In this document: piece after piece, positions 32,876 through 41,169 of the stretch
Position numbering within the stretch: the stretch's first letter is position 1
Layout: every line of letters begins with the position of its first letter
Assembly: GCF_001429765.1 (NCBI RefSeq)
Contig: NZ_LMJB01000010.1
Span: 63,290-127,289, forward strand
Reading direction: 5' to 3'
Length of the DNA stretch: 64,000 nucleotides
From: Flavobacterium sp. Root901
Lineage (GTDB): Bacteria > Bacteroidota > Bacteroidia > Flavobacteriales > Flavobacteriaceae
Notes under the pieces: generated by a model
Told to the model about the DNA's origin: nothing
The model's database searches: none
The model's input: only the letters and a program-made list of their open reading frames with translations
Translations under genes and position numbers: made by a program

Positions 32876-34411
32876 ATGTTATTAAAAGTTTACGGAAGTG
32901 CTGTTTTTGGAGTTGAAGCCACGACGATTACGATCGAAGTGCATATGGATAAAGGAATTGGTTATCATTTAGTTGGACTTCCGGATAATGCAATAAAAGA
33001 AAGCAGTTACAGAATAGCCGCTGCCTTAAAAAATAACGGATTAAGTTTACCGGGAAAAAAAATCACTATAAATATGGCGCCCGCTGATCTTCGAAAAGAA
33101 GGTTCTGCATATGATTTACCTCTTGCAATGGGAATTTTAGTGGGTTCAGACCAAATAAAAGCACCGGAAATTGAGCAGTATATTATTATGGGAGAACTAT
33201 CGCTCGATGGAAGTTTACAGCCAATCCGCGGGGCTCTTCCCATTGCTATAAAAGCAAAAGAAGAAGGTTATAAAGGTTTTTTTCTTCCAATTCAAAACGT
33301 TAAAGAAGCCGCAATTGTAGCTGGTTTAAATGTTTACGGCGTTTCTAATCTACAGGAAATAATTGATTTTTTTGCCGGGAAAGACACGCTTCAACCAACC
33401 GTAATTGATACACGTGCAGAATTTTATAAAACATTAGATTTCCCTGAATTTGATTTCTCTGATGTTCGCGGGCAGGAAAGTATAAAACGTTGTATGGAAA
33501 TTGCCGCAGCCGGAGGTCACAACATCATTTTAATTGGTCCGCCCGGAGCAGGAAAAACTATGCTGGCCAAACGTGTTCCGAGTATCTTGCCGCCAATGAC
33601 TTTGCGTGAAGCGCTGGAAACAACAAAAATTCATAGTGTTGCCGGAAAATTAAAAGAAGTCGGATTAATGAATCAGCGTCCGTTTCGAAGTCCGCATCAT
33701 ACGATTTCTAATGTTGCATTGGTTGGAGGCGGAAGTTATCCGCAGCCGGGAGAAATTTCTATGGCGCATAACGGAGTTTTGTTTTTAGATGAATTACCGG
33801 AATTTAAACGAGATGTTTTAGAAGTAATGCGTCAGCCGCTTGAGGATCGTGAAGTTACGATTTCCAGAGCAAAATTTACCGTGACTTATCCGTCGTCTTT
33901 TATGCTGGTGGCCAGTATGAATCCGAGTCCAAGTGGATTTTTTAATGATCCAAGTATGCCGAATACTTCGTCACCGCACGAAATGCAGCGTTATATGAGT
34001 AAAATTTCAGGTCCGCTTTTAGACCGGATTGATATTCATATTGAAGTTACGCCGGTTCCTTTTGATAAATTGTCCGATGACCGTAAAGCAGAAAGCAGTG
34101 TTGAAATTAGAAAACGGGTTACAGCCGCTCGTGAAATTCAAACCAAACGTTTCGCTGATATAGAAAACATTCATTATAATGCACAAATGAGCAGTAAATT
34201 AATTCGCGAGTTTTGCGGACTCGATGAAAAATCAAAAGAATTATTAAAAAATGCAATGGAGCGTTTGAATCTTTCTGCAAGAGCTTACGACAGAATTTTG
34301 AAAGTAGCCCGGACTATAGCTGATTTAGATGATGCGCCCAATATAATTTCGCAGCATATTGCAGAAGCGATTCAATACAGAAGTCTGGACAGGGAAGGAT
34401 GGCTGGGGTAA
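32876..34411 (+). CDS. comM: YifB/ComM-family Mg-chelatase-like AAA+ ATPase
   Basis: A 511-residue protein. The N-terminal ChlI-like domain begins LLKVYGSAVFGVEATTITIEV and includes LVGLPDNAIKESSYRI. The AAA+ domain has Walker A GPPGAGKT (about 221-228), HHTISNVALVGGGSYPQPGEISMAHNGVLFLDELPEF (about 279-315) and a C-terminal helical domain. In other bacteria ComM is a hexameric helicase that promotes branch migration during recombination of incoming DNA in natural transformation. The family is also conserved in non-competent species, so the role here is inferred. Confidence 0.92.
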   Translation: MLLKVYGSAVFGVEATTITIEVHMDKGIGYHLVGLPDNAIKESSYRIAAALKNNGLSLPGKKITINMAPADLRKEGSAYDLPLAMGILVGSDQIKAPEIEQYIIMGELSLDGSLQPIRGALPIAIKAKEEGYKGFFLPIQNVKEAAIVAGLNVYGVSNLQEIIDFFAGKDTLQPTVIDTRAEFYKTLDFPEFDFSDVRGQESIKRCMEIAAAGGHNIILIGPPGAGKTMLAKRVPSILPPMTLREALETTKIHSVAGKLKEVGLMNQRPFRSPHHTISNVALVGGGSYPQPGEISMAHNGVLFLDELPEFKRDVLEVMRQPLEDREVTISRAKFTVTYPSSFMLVASMNPSPSGFFNDPSMPNTSSPHEMQRYMSKISGPLLDRIDIHIEVTPVPFDKLSDDRKAESSVEIRKRVTAAREIQTKRFADIENIHYNAQMSSKLIREFCGLDEKSKELLKNAMERLNLSARAYDRILKVARTIADLDDAPNIISQHIAEAIQYRSLDREGWLG

Positions 34412-34460
34412 TTTTAGATTTATGAATTTAGATTTTAGATTGTGATTATACACAAAGTAT

Positions 34461-34549
34461 TGTCATTCCGACGTAAGGAGGAATCGCACTAGAAATTCCA
34501 CAAAATGGCGTGATATATGCGTGCGATTCCTCCTTACGTCGGAATGACA
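34461..34549. repeat. Long perfect palindrome, family E, copy 2
   Basis: Perfect 29-bp arms (34461-34489, starting tgtcattccgacgtaaggag; and 34521-34549) with a 31-nt loop. It lies between the convergent comM and ABC-F genes and ends 3 nt from the ABC-F stop. The arm sequence differs from the copy at 17771 in several positions, yet both arms match each other exactly, so the arms evolve in concert or are replaced together. Confidence 0.9.
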
Positions 34550-34552
34550 AAT

Positions 34553-36142
34553 TTAATTCAATTCAATAAAATCTTCAATATGAATTTCCTTTAAAAAAAC
34601 ATCATCGTGCGAAACCACAATTAAAGTTCCTTTGTATTCATTAATGGCCGCGGTCAGGATTTCAATATTCTGAATGTCAAGATTATTGGTTGGTTCATCG
34701 AGAATGATAATATCCGGAGCGTGATTGTTAATGGTTAAACAGCAAAGCATTAAACGCATTTTTTCGCCTCCGCTTAAAGCAAAACAAGGTTTATCCCAGT
34801 CATTTTGTGTAAACAGAAATTTATTCAATTTCATTTTTATATCATGTTCCTGCAAACCGGAAACATTGAATTTCTGCGCTTGTTCGTAAACCGAAATTTG
34901 ATTGTCAATAAGAGAATAATCCTGATCGATATAAATAATTTCAGATTCCGCTTTGTAAATACTTCCTTTTTTTGGTTCTAAACTCCCCATGATTATTTTA
35001 ATCAAAGTTGTTTTTCCGGAACCGTTTAAGCCTTTTAAACCGATACGCTGTCCGCTTAAAATTTGAAAGCTAAGCGGGTTTTGCCATAACAATTGATCTT
35101 CGTAGGCATGGTTCATTTCATCTGCCGTAAAAAGTATTTTGCCCTTATGAAGATTAGTTTTGTCAAAACCGAATTTCATTTGATCAATATTGGATAAAGA
35201 AGATCGTAATTCTTGTAATTCTTTCGAAATTCCGCCAATTTTTTCAGCATGAACACCTTTAGTTTTTGCCGTGCTGTTTTCGGCATTATTTCGTAATGTG
35301 TTCATCATGATTCGGGAAACTCCGGCTTTCTTTTGCTTTTTTTCTCCGCGCGAATCCAGTTTATTCTGGCGTTCCAGAGTTTCACGTTCTTTTTCTTTTG
35401 CTTTACGCAAAGCCTTTTCTTTACTTTGAATGTCCTGATTTAGAGCATTATTTGCGATTTCTTTTTGTTCGGCATAAAAATCATAATTACCTCCGTATGC
35501 TGTGATTCCATGTTTGGACAATTCGTAAACAGGATTTAATAAATGCAGCAATTTCCTGTCATGACTTACGATAATCAAAGTCGCAGCAGTGTTTTGAATA
35601 AAGTGATATAATAAATCTCTCCCTGCGCTGTCCAAATGATTACTTGGCTCGTCAAGTAAAATGAGCTGAGGCTCATTAATAGAAATTCCGGCCAGGAAAA
35701 CTTTCGTCTTTTGTCCGCCGCTCAGTGTTTCCAGTTTCTGGTTCCAGTCTAAATCCTGAAGCTGCCAATATTGGAGTGCTTCTTTGCAGCGATCTTCAAT
35801 TGTCCAGTCATCGTTTAAGGTGTTGAGGTTTTCTTCAGAAACATTTCCGTTAAGAATTTCCTGAAATGCTCGTAATTTGTCAGCAGCCTGAAGCGCCTCT
35901 GCAACAGTAAGATGATTAAACTGTCCGAAAATCTGCGGCAGATAATAAGGTTTTGAACCTGTTTTTAATATACCTTCAGCAGGAGAAGCTTCTCCTGCAA
36001 TAATTTTTAATAATGTTGATTTTCCAACACCGTTATTACCAATTAAAGCAATTTTTTCGTGTTGATTAACTGTAAAAGTGGTTTTATCAAACAGTAAATC
36101 TTTGTTGGAATGTAGATATGAGATATTCTGTAAAATAACCAT
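34553..36142 (-). CDS. ABC-F family ATPase (ribosome-associated)
   Basis: A 529-residue soluble protein with two ABC domains and no TM segments. The first has Walker A GNNGVGKST (about 35-43), signature LSGGQKTKV and Walker B LILLDEPSNHLD. The second has GLNGSGKTT, LSGGEKMRL and IIILDEPTNNLD. The linker (about 220-310) is a highly charged helical hairpin with RQNKLDSRGEKKQKKAGVSR, the interdomain region that reaches into the ribosome in ABC-F proteins. The family displaces antibiotics from, or regulates, translating ribosomes. The subgroup resembles the short antibiotic-resistance ABC-F proteins, but resistance cannot be concluded from sequence. Confidence 0.9.
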   Translation of the reverse strand: MVILQNISYLHSNKDLLFDKTTFTVNQHEKIALIGNNGVGKSTLLKIIAGEASPAEGILKTGSKPYYLPQIFGQFNHLTVAEALQAADKLRAFQEILNGNVSEENLNTLNDDWTIEDRCKEALQYWQLQDLDWNQKLETLSGGQKTKVFLAGISINEPQLILLDEPSNHLDSAGRDLLYHFIQNTAATLIIVSHDRKLLHLLNPVYELSKHGITAYGGNYDFYAEQKEIANNALNQDIQSKEKALRKAKEKERETLERQNKLDSRGEKKQKKAGVSRIMMNTLRNNAENSTAKTKGVHAEKIGGISKELQELRSSLSNIDQMKFGFDKTNLHKGKILFTADEMNHAYEDQLLWQNPLSFQILSGQRIGLKGLNGSGKTTLIKIIMGSLEPKKGSIYKAESEIIYIDQDYSLIDNQISVYEQAQKFNVSGLQEHDIKMKLNKFLFTQNDWDKPCFALSGGEKMRLMLCCLTINNHAPDIIILDEPTNNLDIQNIEILTAAINEYKGTLIVVSHDDVFLKEIHIEDFIELN

Positions 36143-36173
36143 AATTTCTTTCTTTAAGGAATAAACAAATGAG

Positions 36174-36195
36174 TAAACCGTTTTGCGGCTTACCT
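36174..36195 (-). promoter_or_regulatory. Hairpin in the leader of the ABC-F gene
   Basis: Read on the minus strand, gtaagccg pairs with cggtttac (one G-T pair) around a 5-nt loop, 32 nt upstream of the ABC-F start. Leaders of antibiotic-inducible ABC-F genes often carry attenuators, but no T run or leader peptide is obvious here. Confidence 0.3.
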
Positions 36196-36295
36196 TAAAA
36201 TTGTCCGAAAGAAATTTTTATTCACATAGAGATTGGATAGTTTATTTTACTGCTGCAAAGATATAAAAAATATTTTTTACTATTAAAATGCCGGA

Positions 36296-36670
36296 TTATT
36301 CAAATTTTAAATGGGCATTTTTAGACATTAAATAGGAAGTAAGCTTTTTTATTTTTCCATTTTCCATTTCAAAAACATCACAAAAAACAGCATCAAGTTT
36401 ATGGCCATTTTTCATATTTCCCTGAACGGCGCCTTCAGCAATAACAATATTATTTTCTTCAATTAATTTAATAATCTGTATCGTCGGGCTGCCGGTAAAA
36501 TTGTCATTTTCAATTTCCTTATCAAATGCTTCCTTGCCTTTATGCTGGTAAATACCGGGCATTTCCCAAACGATATCATCAGTAAGACAATCTAGGATTC
36601 TTTTATGATCGCTTACCATAAAAGCGGCCATATACTCATTTACAGTTTTTTTATTTGTTGTCATAGTCAC
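36296..36670 (-). CDS. SnoaL-like (NTF2 fold) protein
   Basis: A 124-residue single-domain protein. The pattern NEYMAAFMVSDHKRILDCLTDDIVWEMPG (about 10-38), with GKEAFDKEI and FCDVFEMENGKIKKLTSYL (about 94-112), is that of SnoaL-like / ketosteroid-isomerase-like proteins of the NTF2 fold. Such small proteins act as isomerases, hydrolases or ligand-binding proteins, and the substrate is not predictable. The second codon pair offers an alternative start at Met3. It lies 20 nt downstream of a small membrane protein gene on the same strand. Confidence 0.8.
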   Translation of the reverse strand: MTMTTNKKTVNEYMAAFMVSDHKRILDCLTDDIVWEMPGIYQHKGKEAFDKEIENDNFTGSPTIQIIKLIEENNIVIAEGAVQGNMKNGHKLDAVFCDVFEMENGKIKKLTSYLMSKNAHLKFE

Positions 36671-36690
36671 AAAAAATAAGGTTATGTTAT

Positions 36691-37206
36691 TTATCGCTCT
36701 ATCATTTTAGCCTGAAGAATTTCTTCAAGATCTTTAGCACTTTTTCTGCTTTCGGTTTTAAAACCAATCATAACCATTGCAATTCCACCAAGAAGCATCA
36801 TGAAGGGAATAAGCATAAAAAAGTCAGTTTTAGGATTAAATTCATTACTAAACAGTAATTGATTTGCAGTTCCTAAACAAACTATGAAAACAATGCCAAG
36901 CCAAATAATCATAAAAACTTTTACATATTCAGTTAAACCCATTTTTACAATTACACGCGAACCGCTTAAGTCATCCTTAATTTCACCTTTTATAACAGGT
37001 AAAAATAAATTTCGATAGTTTATTTTCCTTTTTATTTCGAAGTGATTGTTGTAAATCCTGCCGGTGTACCTTAGATGATTGAATTTATAAGAATCAAAAC
37101 TCGAAGGTTTTTTAGCATCAATTTCTTTTTGAAGATGAGCTAAAAGTTCTTCTTTATTTAGTTTTGAGTGGTAAAATAATTCTTCAAATGGCAATAAATT
37201 GTTCAT
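36691..37206 (-). CDS. Hypothetical two-TM membrane protein
   Basis: A 171-residue protein. The N-terminal ~85 residues are soluble (ELFYHSKLNKEELLAHLQKEI and a beta-rich stretch with YTGRIYNNHFEIKRKINYRN). Two hydrophobic segments follow at about 102-122 and 132-152, and a short charged helix ends the protein. The arrangement resembles small Bacteroidota membrane proteins of unknown role. Probably co-transcribed with the SnoaL-like gene (20-nt gap). Confidence 0.7.
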   Translation of the reverse strand: MNNLLPFEELFYHSKLNKEELLAHLQKEIDAKKPSSFDSYKFNHLRYTGRIYNNHFEIKRKINYRNLFLPVIKGEIKDDLSGSRVIVKMGLTEYVKVFMIIWLGIVFIVCLGTANQLLFSNEFNPKTDFFMLIPFMMLLGGIAMVMIGFKTESRKSAKDLEEILQAKMIER

Positions 37207-37301
37207 CGTGTCAAGCTGCTACTTTAAATCAAAAGTACGAATTATCTTCTAAATAAGATAAAAATCGAGATTGAATTGCCTGTTTATTTTTCTCATTCAT
37301 T

Positions 37302-38171
37302 TTATTCTTTGCTTTGAGGATAAAAGAATTTAAAAGAATTCGCGACTGCAGGATGTAAAATTGTGCCGTGATTTTCAGCAGGAAAATAATCGAAATAAAC
37401 TTTAATGTTTTTGCTTTTTGATGCTTTTACTTTTTCTGCGAGCAAATTAGCATCAACTTCCATAACTCTCGGAATTTCAGTAGGAGTTAATCCTTCTTTG
37501 CCCACCGCAATGTAAATTTCTGTATGCTGGCTGAATTTTTCCAGAAAAATTTCTGAATCCTGATTTAAAAGAGAGCCGTTATCCCACCATAAACTCGGAC
37601 TTACAATTACATATTTATTAAATAAGAAGGGCTTTTTAAATAAGATTTCTGTTTGTAATAAACCGCCAAGTGATTGACCAATAATAGTTTTAGAAGAAGT
37701 TGTTTTATATTTTTTATCGATAAAAGGCTGTAATTCTTTTTCGATAAAAGCAATAAATTTATCTGAATGTCCGGTTGTCGGAAATCTTTTTTTGTCCTTT
37801 TCGAGAGTAGTTGGAAAAGTAAAATCCCTTCTTCTGTCGACAGTTGCAATGCCAACGACAATAGATTTTGGAACCTGATTGATCCATTCAAAACTGTTAA
37901 ATTGTACTAAACCTGAAATATGAATAAAATCTTCATTTGCAGAACCATCTAACAGATAAATTACAGGATATTTTTCTGCATCTTTAGGATTATAACCTTC
38001 AGGAAGATAAATGTTCAGAATTCTGTTTTCGCCTAATTCCTTAGATTGAATTTCATCTATAACTCCCAGAACAAAAGGTTTGACGGTTTCTGTAGTTTTA
38101 GATTTGTTGTTTTGGCCGAAAATAAATGTTGAAGAAAGAAATAAAAATGAGAGGATAAAAAACTTATTCAT
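37302..38171 (-). CDS. Secreted alpha/beta hydrolase, esterase D / Fes-like family
   Basis: A 289-residue protein. A signal peptide (about 1-19, FLFLSSTFIFGQ) precedes an esterase fold with RILNIYLPEGYNP, YPVIYLLDGSANEDF (about 69-83), the nucleophile elbow GQSLGGLLQ (about 163-171) and HGTILHPA (His about 270). The family includes siderophore esterases, S-formylglutathione hydrolases and cell-wall mycolyl transferases. A related secreted esterase is encoded at 56327-57121. No TonB-dependent receptor gene lies next to either, so siderophore work is only one option. Confidence 0.87.
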   Translation of the reverse strand: MNKFFILSFLFLSSTFIFGQNNKSKTTETVKPFVLGVIDEIQSKELGENRILNIYLPEGYNPKDAEKYPVIYLLDGSANEDFIHISGLVQFNSFEWINQVPKSIVVGIATVDRRRDFTFPTTLEKDKKRFPTTGHSDKFIAFIEKELQPFIDKKYKTTSSKTIIGQSLGGLLQTEILFKKPFLFNKYVIVSPSLWWDNGSLLNQDSEIFLEKFSQHTEIYIAVGKEGLTPTEIPRVMEVDANLLAEKVKASKSKNIKVYFDYFPAENHGTILHPAVANSFKFFYPQSKE

Positions 38172-38253
38172 TAGTAAAGTAAAATGATTTGTAAAAAGAC
38201 GAAAGTTACAATTTTTTATTTTTGCAGCTTTCGTCTTAAATCATTTAAAAGGA

Positions 38254-38757
38254 TTATTTTGCTTTTCCGGCAAAAATCTTATCCAGACCTTCCATCGCAA
38301 TTGTAAAGCCTTCTTTAAAACCCATTTCGATAATTTTTTCCAAATCTGATAAATTATCGTGTTTAATAACAATATCGACAATGGTTGAATTTCCTTGTTC
38401 AGAGAAATTTACATCCCAGTCTGATCTTGGAAAATCCGTATTTAAGTTTCCTTCGCTGTCGCTAAAAGCATCCAGATATTTAAAATTAGTTTTCGGATTA
38501 ACAGATTTAAAATCGGCAATTGCCCAATGTTCTTCGCCCTGCGGACCAATCATAGCGTACAGTCTGCGGCCGCCTGCTGAAAAATCCATGCTTTTTGTTT
38601 TGGATTTCCAAGGTGCCGGCGCCCACCATTGGTCTAAAATTTCTGGCTCTGTCCATGCAGACCAAACATTTGATAATGAGGCATCAAATTCGCGTTTTAC
38701 ATTTACAGTGCTATTTTCTTTATCAACTGTAAAATTCATTAAAAGATTTGATTTCAT
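38254..38757 (-). CDS. SRPBCC (AHSA1-like) domain protein, copy 2
   Basis: A 167-residue START/SRPBCC-fold protein. Typical features are the N-terminal strand VKREFDASLSNVWSAWTEPEILDQWWAPAPW (about 20-50) and the C-terminal helix EGLDKIF. It is a close paralogue of the gene immediately upstream (38781-39287), with nearly the same first 18 residues (MKSNLLMNFTVDKENSTV) and many shared positions throughout, so the pair arose by tandem duplication. It probably binds a hydrophobic ligand. It lies 23 nt downstream of its paralogue, in one transcription unit with an ArsR gene. Confidence 0.9.
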   Translation of the reverse strand: MKSNLLMNFTVDKENSTVNVKREFDASLSNVWSAWTEPEILDQWWAPAPWKSKTKSMDFSAGGRRLYAMIGPQGEEHWAIADFKSVNPKTNFKYLDAFSDSEGNLNTDFPRSDWDVNFSEQGNSTIVDIVIKHDNLSDLEKIIEMGFKEGFTIAMEGLDKIFAGKAK

Positions 38758-38780
38758 ATTTCCTGGATTTTAAATTGAAA

Positions 38781-39287
38781 CTATTTTTGTTTTTCTTCTT
38801 CAAAGATTTTATCAAGAGTCTGCATTGTAGCAGTAATGCCTTCTTTGAATCCCATTGCCACTATTTGTTCTAATTCTTCGAAGCTGTCACGTTTAATAGC
38901 AATATCAACAACTGTCAAATCACCTTGTTCAGAAAACGTTAAATCCCAATAGGAACTTCCAAAAGCTGAATTTGGATTTCCTTCCGCATCACAAAATGTT
39001 GAAGAATGTTTAAAGTTCTTCTTTGGAGAGATCGACGTATAATCAAAACAACTCCAGCGCTCTTCGCCATCAGTACCTACCATGGCATACAATCTGCGTC
39101 CGCCTTCTGTAAATTCCATACTTTTGGTTTTAGATGTAAACGGAGCAGGCGCCCACCACTGATCTAAAATTTCAGCTTCTGTCCATGCAGACCATACGTT
39201 TGCTAACGGTGCGTCAAATTCACGTTTAATATATACTGTACTATTTTCTTTGTCTACGGTAAAATTCATTAATAAATTAGATTTCAT
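38781..39287 (-). CDS. SRPBCC (AHSA1-like) domain protein, copy 1
   Basis: A 168-residue SRPBCC-fold protein, paralogue of the next gene, with IKREFDAPLANVWSAWTEAEILDQWWAPAPF near residues 20-50. The start codon overlaps the end of the ArsR gene by 11 nt, showing translational coupling. ArsR-SRPBCC operons are widespread and poorly characterised; the SRPBCC protein is thought to bind a hydrophobic small molecule or act as its modifier. The region between the conserved blocks differs more from its paralogue, consistent with divergence of the ligand pocket. Confidence 0.9.
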   Translation of the reverse strand: MKSNLLMNFTVDKENSTVYIKREFDAPLANVWSAWTEAEILDQWWAPAPFTSKTKSMEFTEGGRRLYAMVGTDGEERWSCFDYTSISPKKNFKHSSTFCDAEGNPNSAFGSSYWDLTFSEQGDLTVVDIAIKRDSFEELEQIVAMGFKEGITATMQTLDKIFEEEKQK

Positions 39288-39603
39288 TTTCTTTAGATTT
39301 TAAATTAATTAATACTTGATCCAGCTGACTAAAACGACTTTCCCAGATCTTTTTAAATTGTTCGAGCCATTGGTCAACTTCTTTCATTTTTTCTATTTTA
39401 AGCTGATAGTAAATTTCTCTGCCTACTTTTTTTTCATCTAATAGTTCGCATTCGTTTAGAACTTTAATATGTTTGGAAACGGCTTGTCTGGTTGTATTAA
39501 ATTGTTCTGCAATGGCATTTGGCGTTAATGCATTGGCAGAAACCAAAACTAAAATAGCCCTTCTCGTCGGATCGGCAATTGCCTGAAATACATCTCTCTT
39601 CAT
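39277..39603 (-). CDS. ArsR-family transcriptional regulator
   Basis: A 108-residue winged-helix protein. IADPTRRAILVLVSANALTPNAIAEQFNTTRQAVSKHIKVLNE (about 9-51) is the ArsR helix-turn-helix, followed by the wing (KVGREIYYQLK) and a C-terminal helix that includes VDQWLEQFKKIWESRF. No Cys metal-sensing motif is present, which fits the metal-independent subgroup linked to SRPBCC proteins. It is first in the operon and overlaps the next gene by 11 nt. Two palindromes cover its promoter (39620-39659), so autorepression is likely. Confidence 0.93.
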   Translation of the reverse strand: MKRDVFQAIADPTRRAILVLVSANALTPNAIAEQFNTTRQAVSKHIKVLNECELLDEKKVGREIYYQLKIEKMKEVDQWLEQFKKIWESRFSQLDQVLINLKSKENEI

Positions 39604-39619
39604 TTGAATAATAAATTAA

Positions 39620-39659
39620 GCAACTAATCAGTTGCAAATATAAGCAACTTTTTGGTTGC
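39620..39659 (-). promoter_or_regulatory. Two tandem operators for the ArsR/SRPBCC operon
   Basis: gcaactaatcagttgc (39620-39635) and gcaactttttggttgc (39644-39659) are similar inverted repeats 24 bp apart, with the promoter -7 box between them. Binding by the ArsR protein would block RNA polymerase. Confidence 0.75.
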
Positions 39660-39663
39660 GCAA
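39635..39663 (-). promoter_or_regulatory. Promoter of the ArsR/SRPBCC operon
   Basis: On the minus strand a TTG at 39661-39663, an 18-nt spacer and TATATTTG at 39635-39642 reproduce the Flavobacterium promoter consensus. The -7 box ends 31 nt before the ArsR start codon. Confidence 0.75.
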
Positions 39664-39702
39664 TTATTTTTTTACTTTTTTTTTAAAAAATTTATTTTTG
39701 TG

Positions 39703-39733
39703 GAAAAGAAAAAGGCGCATAGTATGCGCCTTT
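39703..39733 (-). terminator. Terminator after the 395-aa lipoprotein gene
   Basis: The stem aaaggcgcata pairs with tatgcgccttt (39711-39733) around one base, with T-rich sequence following on the minus strand. It separates the lipoprotein gene from the ArsR operon promoter. Confidence 0.8.
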
Positions 39734-39745
39734 AATAATCTTAAT

Positions 39746-40933
39746 TTATCCTCTGAATTTATTCCGAACAATAATATCTTTAAGTCTGGCTTTAAGGTCT
39801 TCGCCTGTATCATACACCATTTGTTCATTATTTGGAAAAGGAACCGCACGTTTATTGAAATAGGAAATATAGCTGTCATCGCAGGCATTTCTGTCGCCTT
39901 TGTAAGTCGAGTAAATATTTTCAAAAACAAACTCACTGCTCACGGGAAACGTCTGGATTAACTGATTGGTTTTTAAGTCGACATAATCAATTTTTGCTGT
40001 TACCTGACAGGATTTAAATTGCCTGAATTCGTAAATATTAGCGCGGAGAATTCTATAATTGTCCACTTTGATTTCTTTTCCTAAGCTGTCTTTTACAGGT
40101 CTTCCGCGGCCGTCAAGAAGTGTTTTTACCCCATCTTTTACCTGTCTTTCCTTAATAAATTCTTTCTCTTTAATTTGTTCCGGCGAAATTACGATTTGTC
40201 TGAAATTGATAACCAGACTATAATCGTAATTGATGTTTTTTTGTCTGGCGTTATGGTAAACCGTCCATTTATCATTTAAACCATATGTTTTAAAATCCAA
40301 TAGATCGTCCTGAAGCAGTTTTGGAATCACCATATCGGTTTCATTTCGGGCATAAACATCCACAAAATCAGTTCCTTTAAACTGTGCATCGTCCATTAAT
40401 TTTTTGGTGTTTTTATAATTTGGATTTATACTTTCCAGATAATAAAAATCATCATACGCTTTTCTGAAATCAAGTTTATTATTCGATTTTAAAAGTGCCG
40501 AAGCATTATCATATAAATATTTCGAAAGCACATTTCTGCTGTTCACAATCTGATCGGAGTAATTATCAAACGGAAAATCAGCATTTCTGCCTTGTTTTAA
40601 TAAACGCAGCGGCAATAATGGCCTGATTTTTTCCTGACGGTTATTGAGCTGTAAATATGTGTTATAAATACGCTCCGCATTTGCCGGATTTGATTCTTTT
40701 GACATCATATCCAAATTTCGCAAATCACGATCTTTTGCTTTTGCAAACGCATCTTCAAGCAAATACACATAATCTTGTTTTCCCTTAGAATCTTTGTTGG
40801 TTCTCAAAGCTTCAACAGCACGATCAATCGCACCGTCATAATTTCCATCGCTTATTAAGGACTGAGTGGTTTTAACGCCGCAGGAAGAAAGAACCAAAAA
40901 AAATATAGAAAATAGTAAAGTAGTTTTTTGCAT
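39746..40933 (-). CDS. Hypothetical lipoprotein, 395 aa
   Basis: A lipoprotein signal ends in VLSSCGVKT (Cys about 18). The N-terminal third is helical and TPR-like (SDGNYDGAIDRAVEALRTNKDSK, LLEDAFAKAKDRD, NPANAERIYNTYLQL). The remainder is beta-rich and contains DGRGRPVKDSLGKEI and a late Cys pair (FKSCQVTAKI, NACDDSY). It is probably anchored in the outer or inner membrane facing the periplasm. No named family is recognised. It is monocistronic with a terminator. Confidence 0.8.
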   Translation of the reverse strand: MQKTTLLFSIFFLVLSSCGVKTTQSLISDGNYDGAIDRAVEALRTNKDSKGKQDYVYLLEDAFAKAKDRDLRNLDMMSKESNPANAERIYNTYLQLNNRQEKIRPLLPLRLLKQGRNADFPFDNYSDQIVNSRNVLSKYLYDNASALLKSNNKLDFRKAYDDFYYLESINPNYKNTKKLMDDAQFKGTDFVDVYARNETDMVIPKLLQDDLLDFKTYGLNDKWTVYHNARQKNINYDYSLVINFRQIVISPEQIKEKEFIKERQVKDGVKTLLDGRGRPVKDSLGKEIKVDNYRILRANIYEFRQFKSCQVTAKIDYVDLKTNQLIQTFPVSSEFVFENIYSTYKGDRNACDDSYISYFNKRAVPFPNNEQMVYDTGEDLKARLKDIIVRNKFRG

Positions 40934-41062
40934 AGTTTCTCTTTTGAAGGTGTAAATATATCTTTTTTAACTTTCAACAACTATGCCTTTTTTAATTTTT
41001 TTAGGAGCAGGAAATTTCCGTTTTCATAATAACTTCAGTCCCGCTTTCGCCTTTATCTCTTC

Positions 41063-41108
41063 ATCCCGATAGTCATCGGGATTACGAGGATACCGGCTCT
41101 ATCGGGGC
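41063..41108. repeat. Palindromic repeat, family J
   Basis: cccgatagtcatcggg (41065-41080) is followed by attacgaggataccgg and ctatcgggg (41099-41107), a third copy of the arm. It lies downstream of the 41170 lipoprotein gene and may serve as its terminator. Confidence 0.6.
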
Positions 41109-41169
41109 TAAATTAGACGTTTTGTTTTTCATAACAAATGAAATAAAAAGAAGTGAAACGACAGAAAAA

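Noticed and set aside
34553..36142. A dedicated antibiotic resistance determinant
   Set aside because: The protein is an ABC-F ATPase, a family with both resistance and housekeeping members; sequence alone does not show which.
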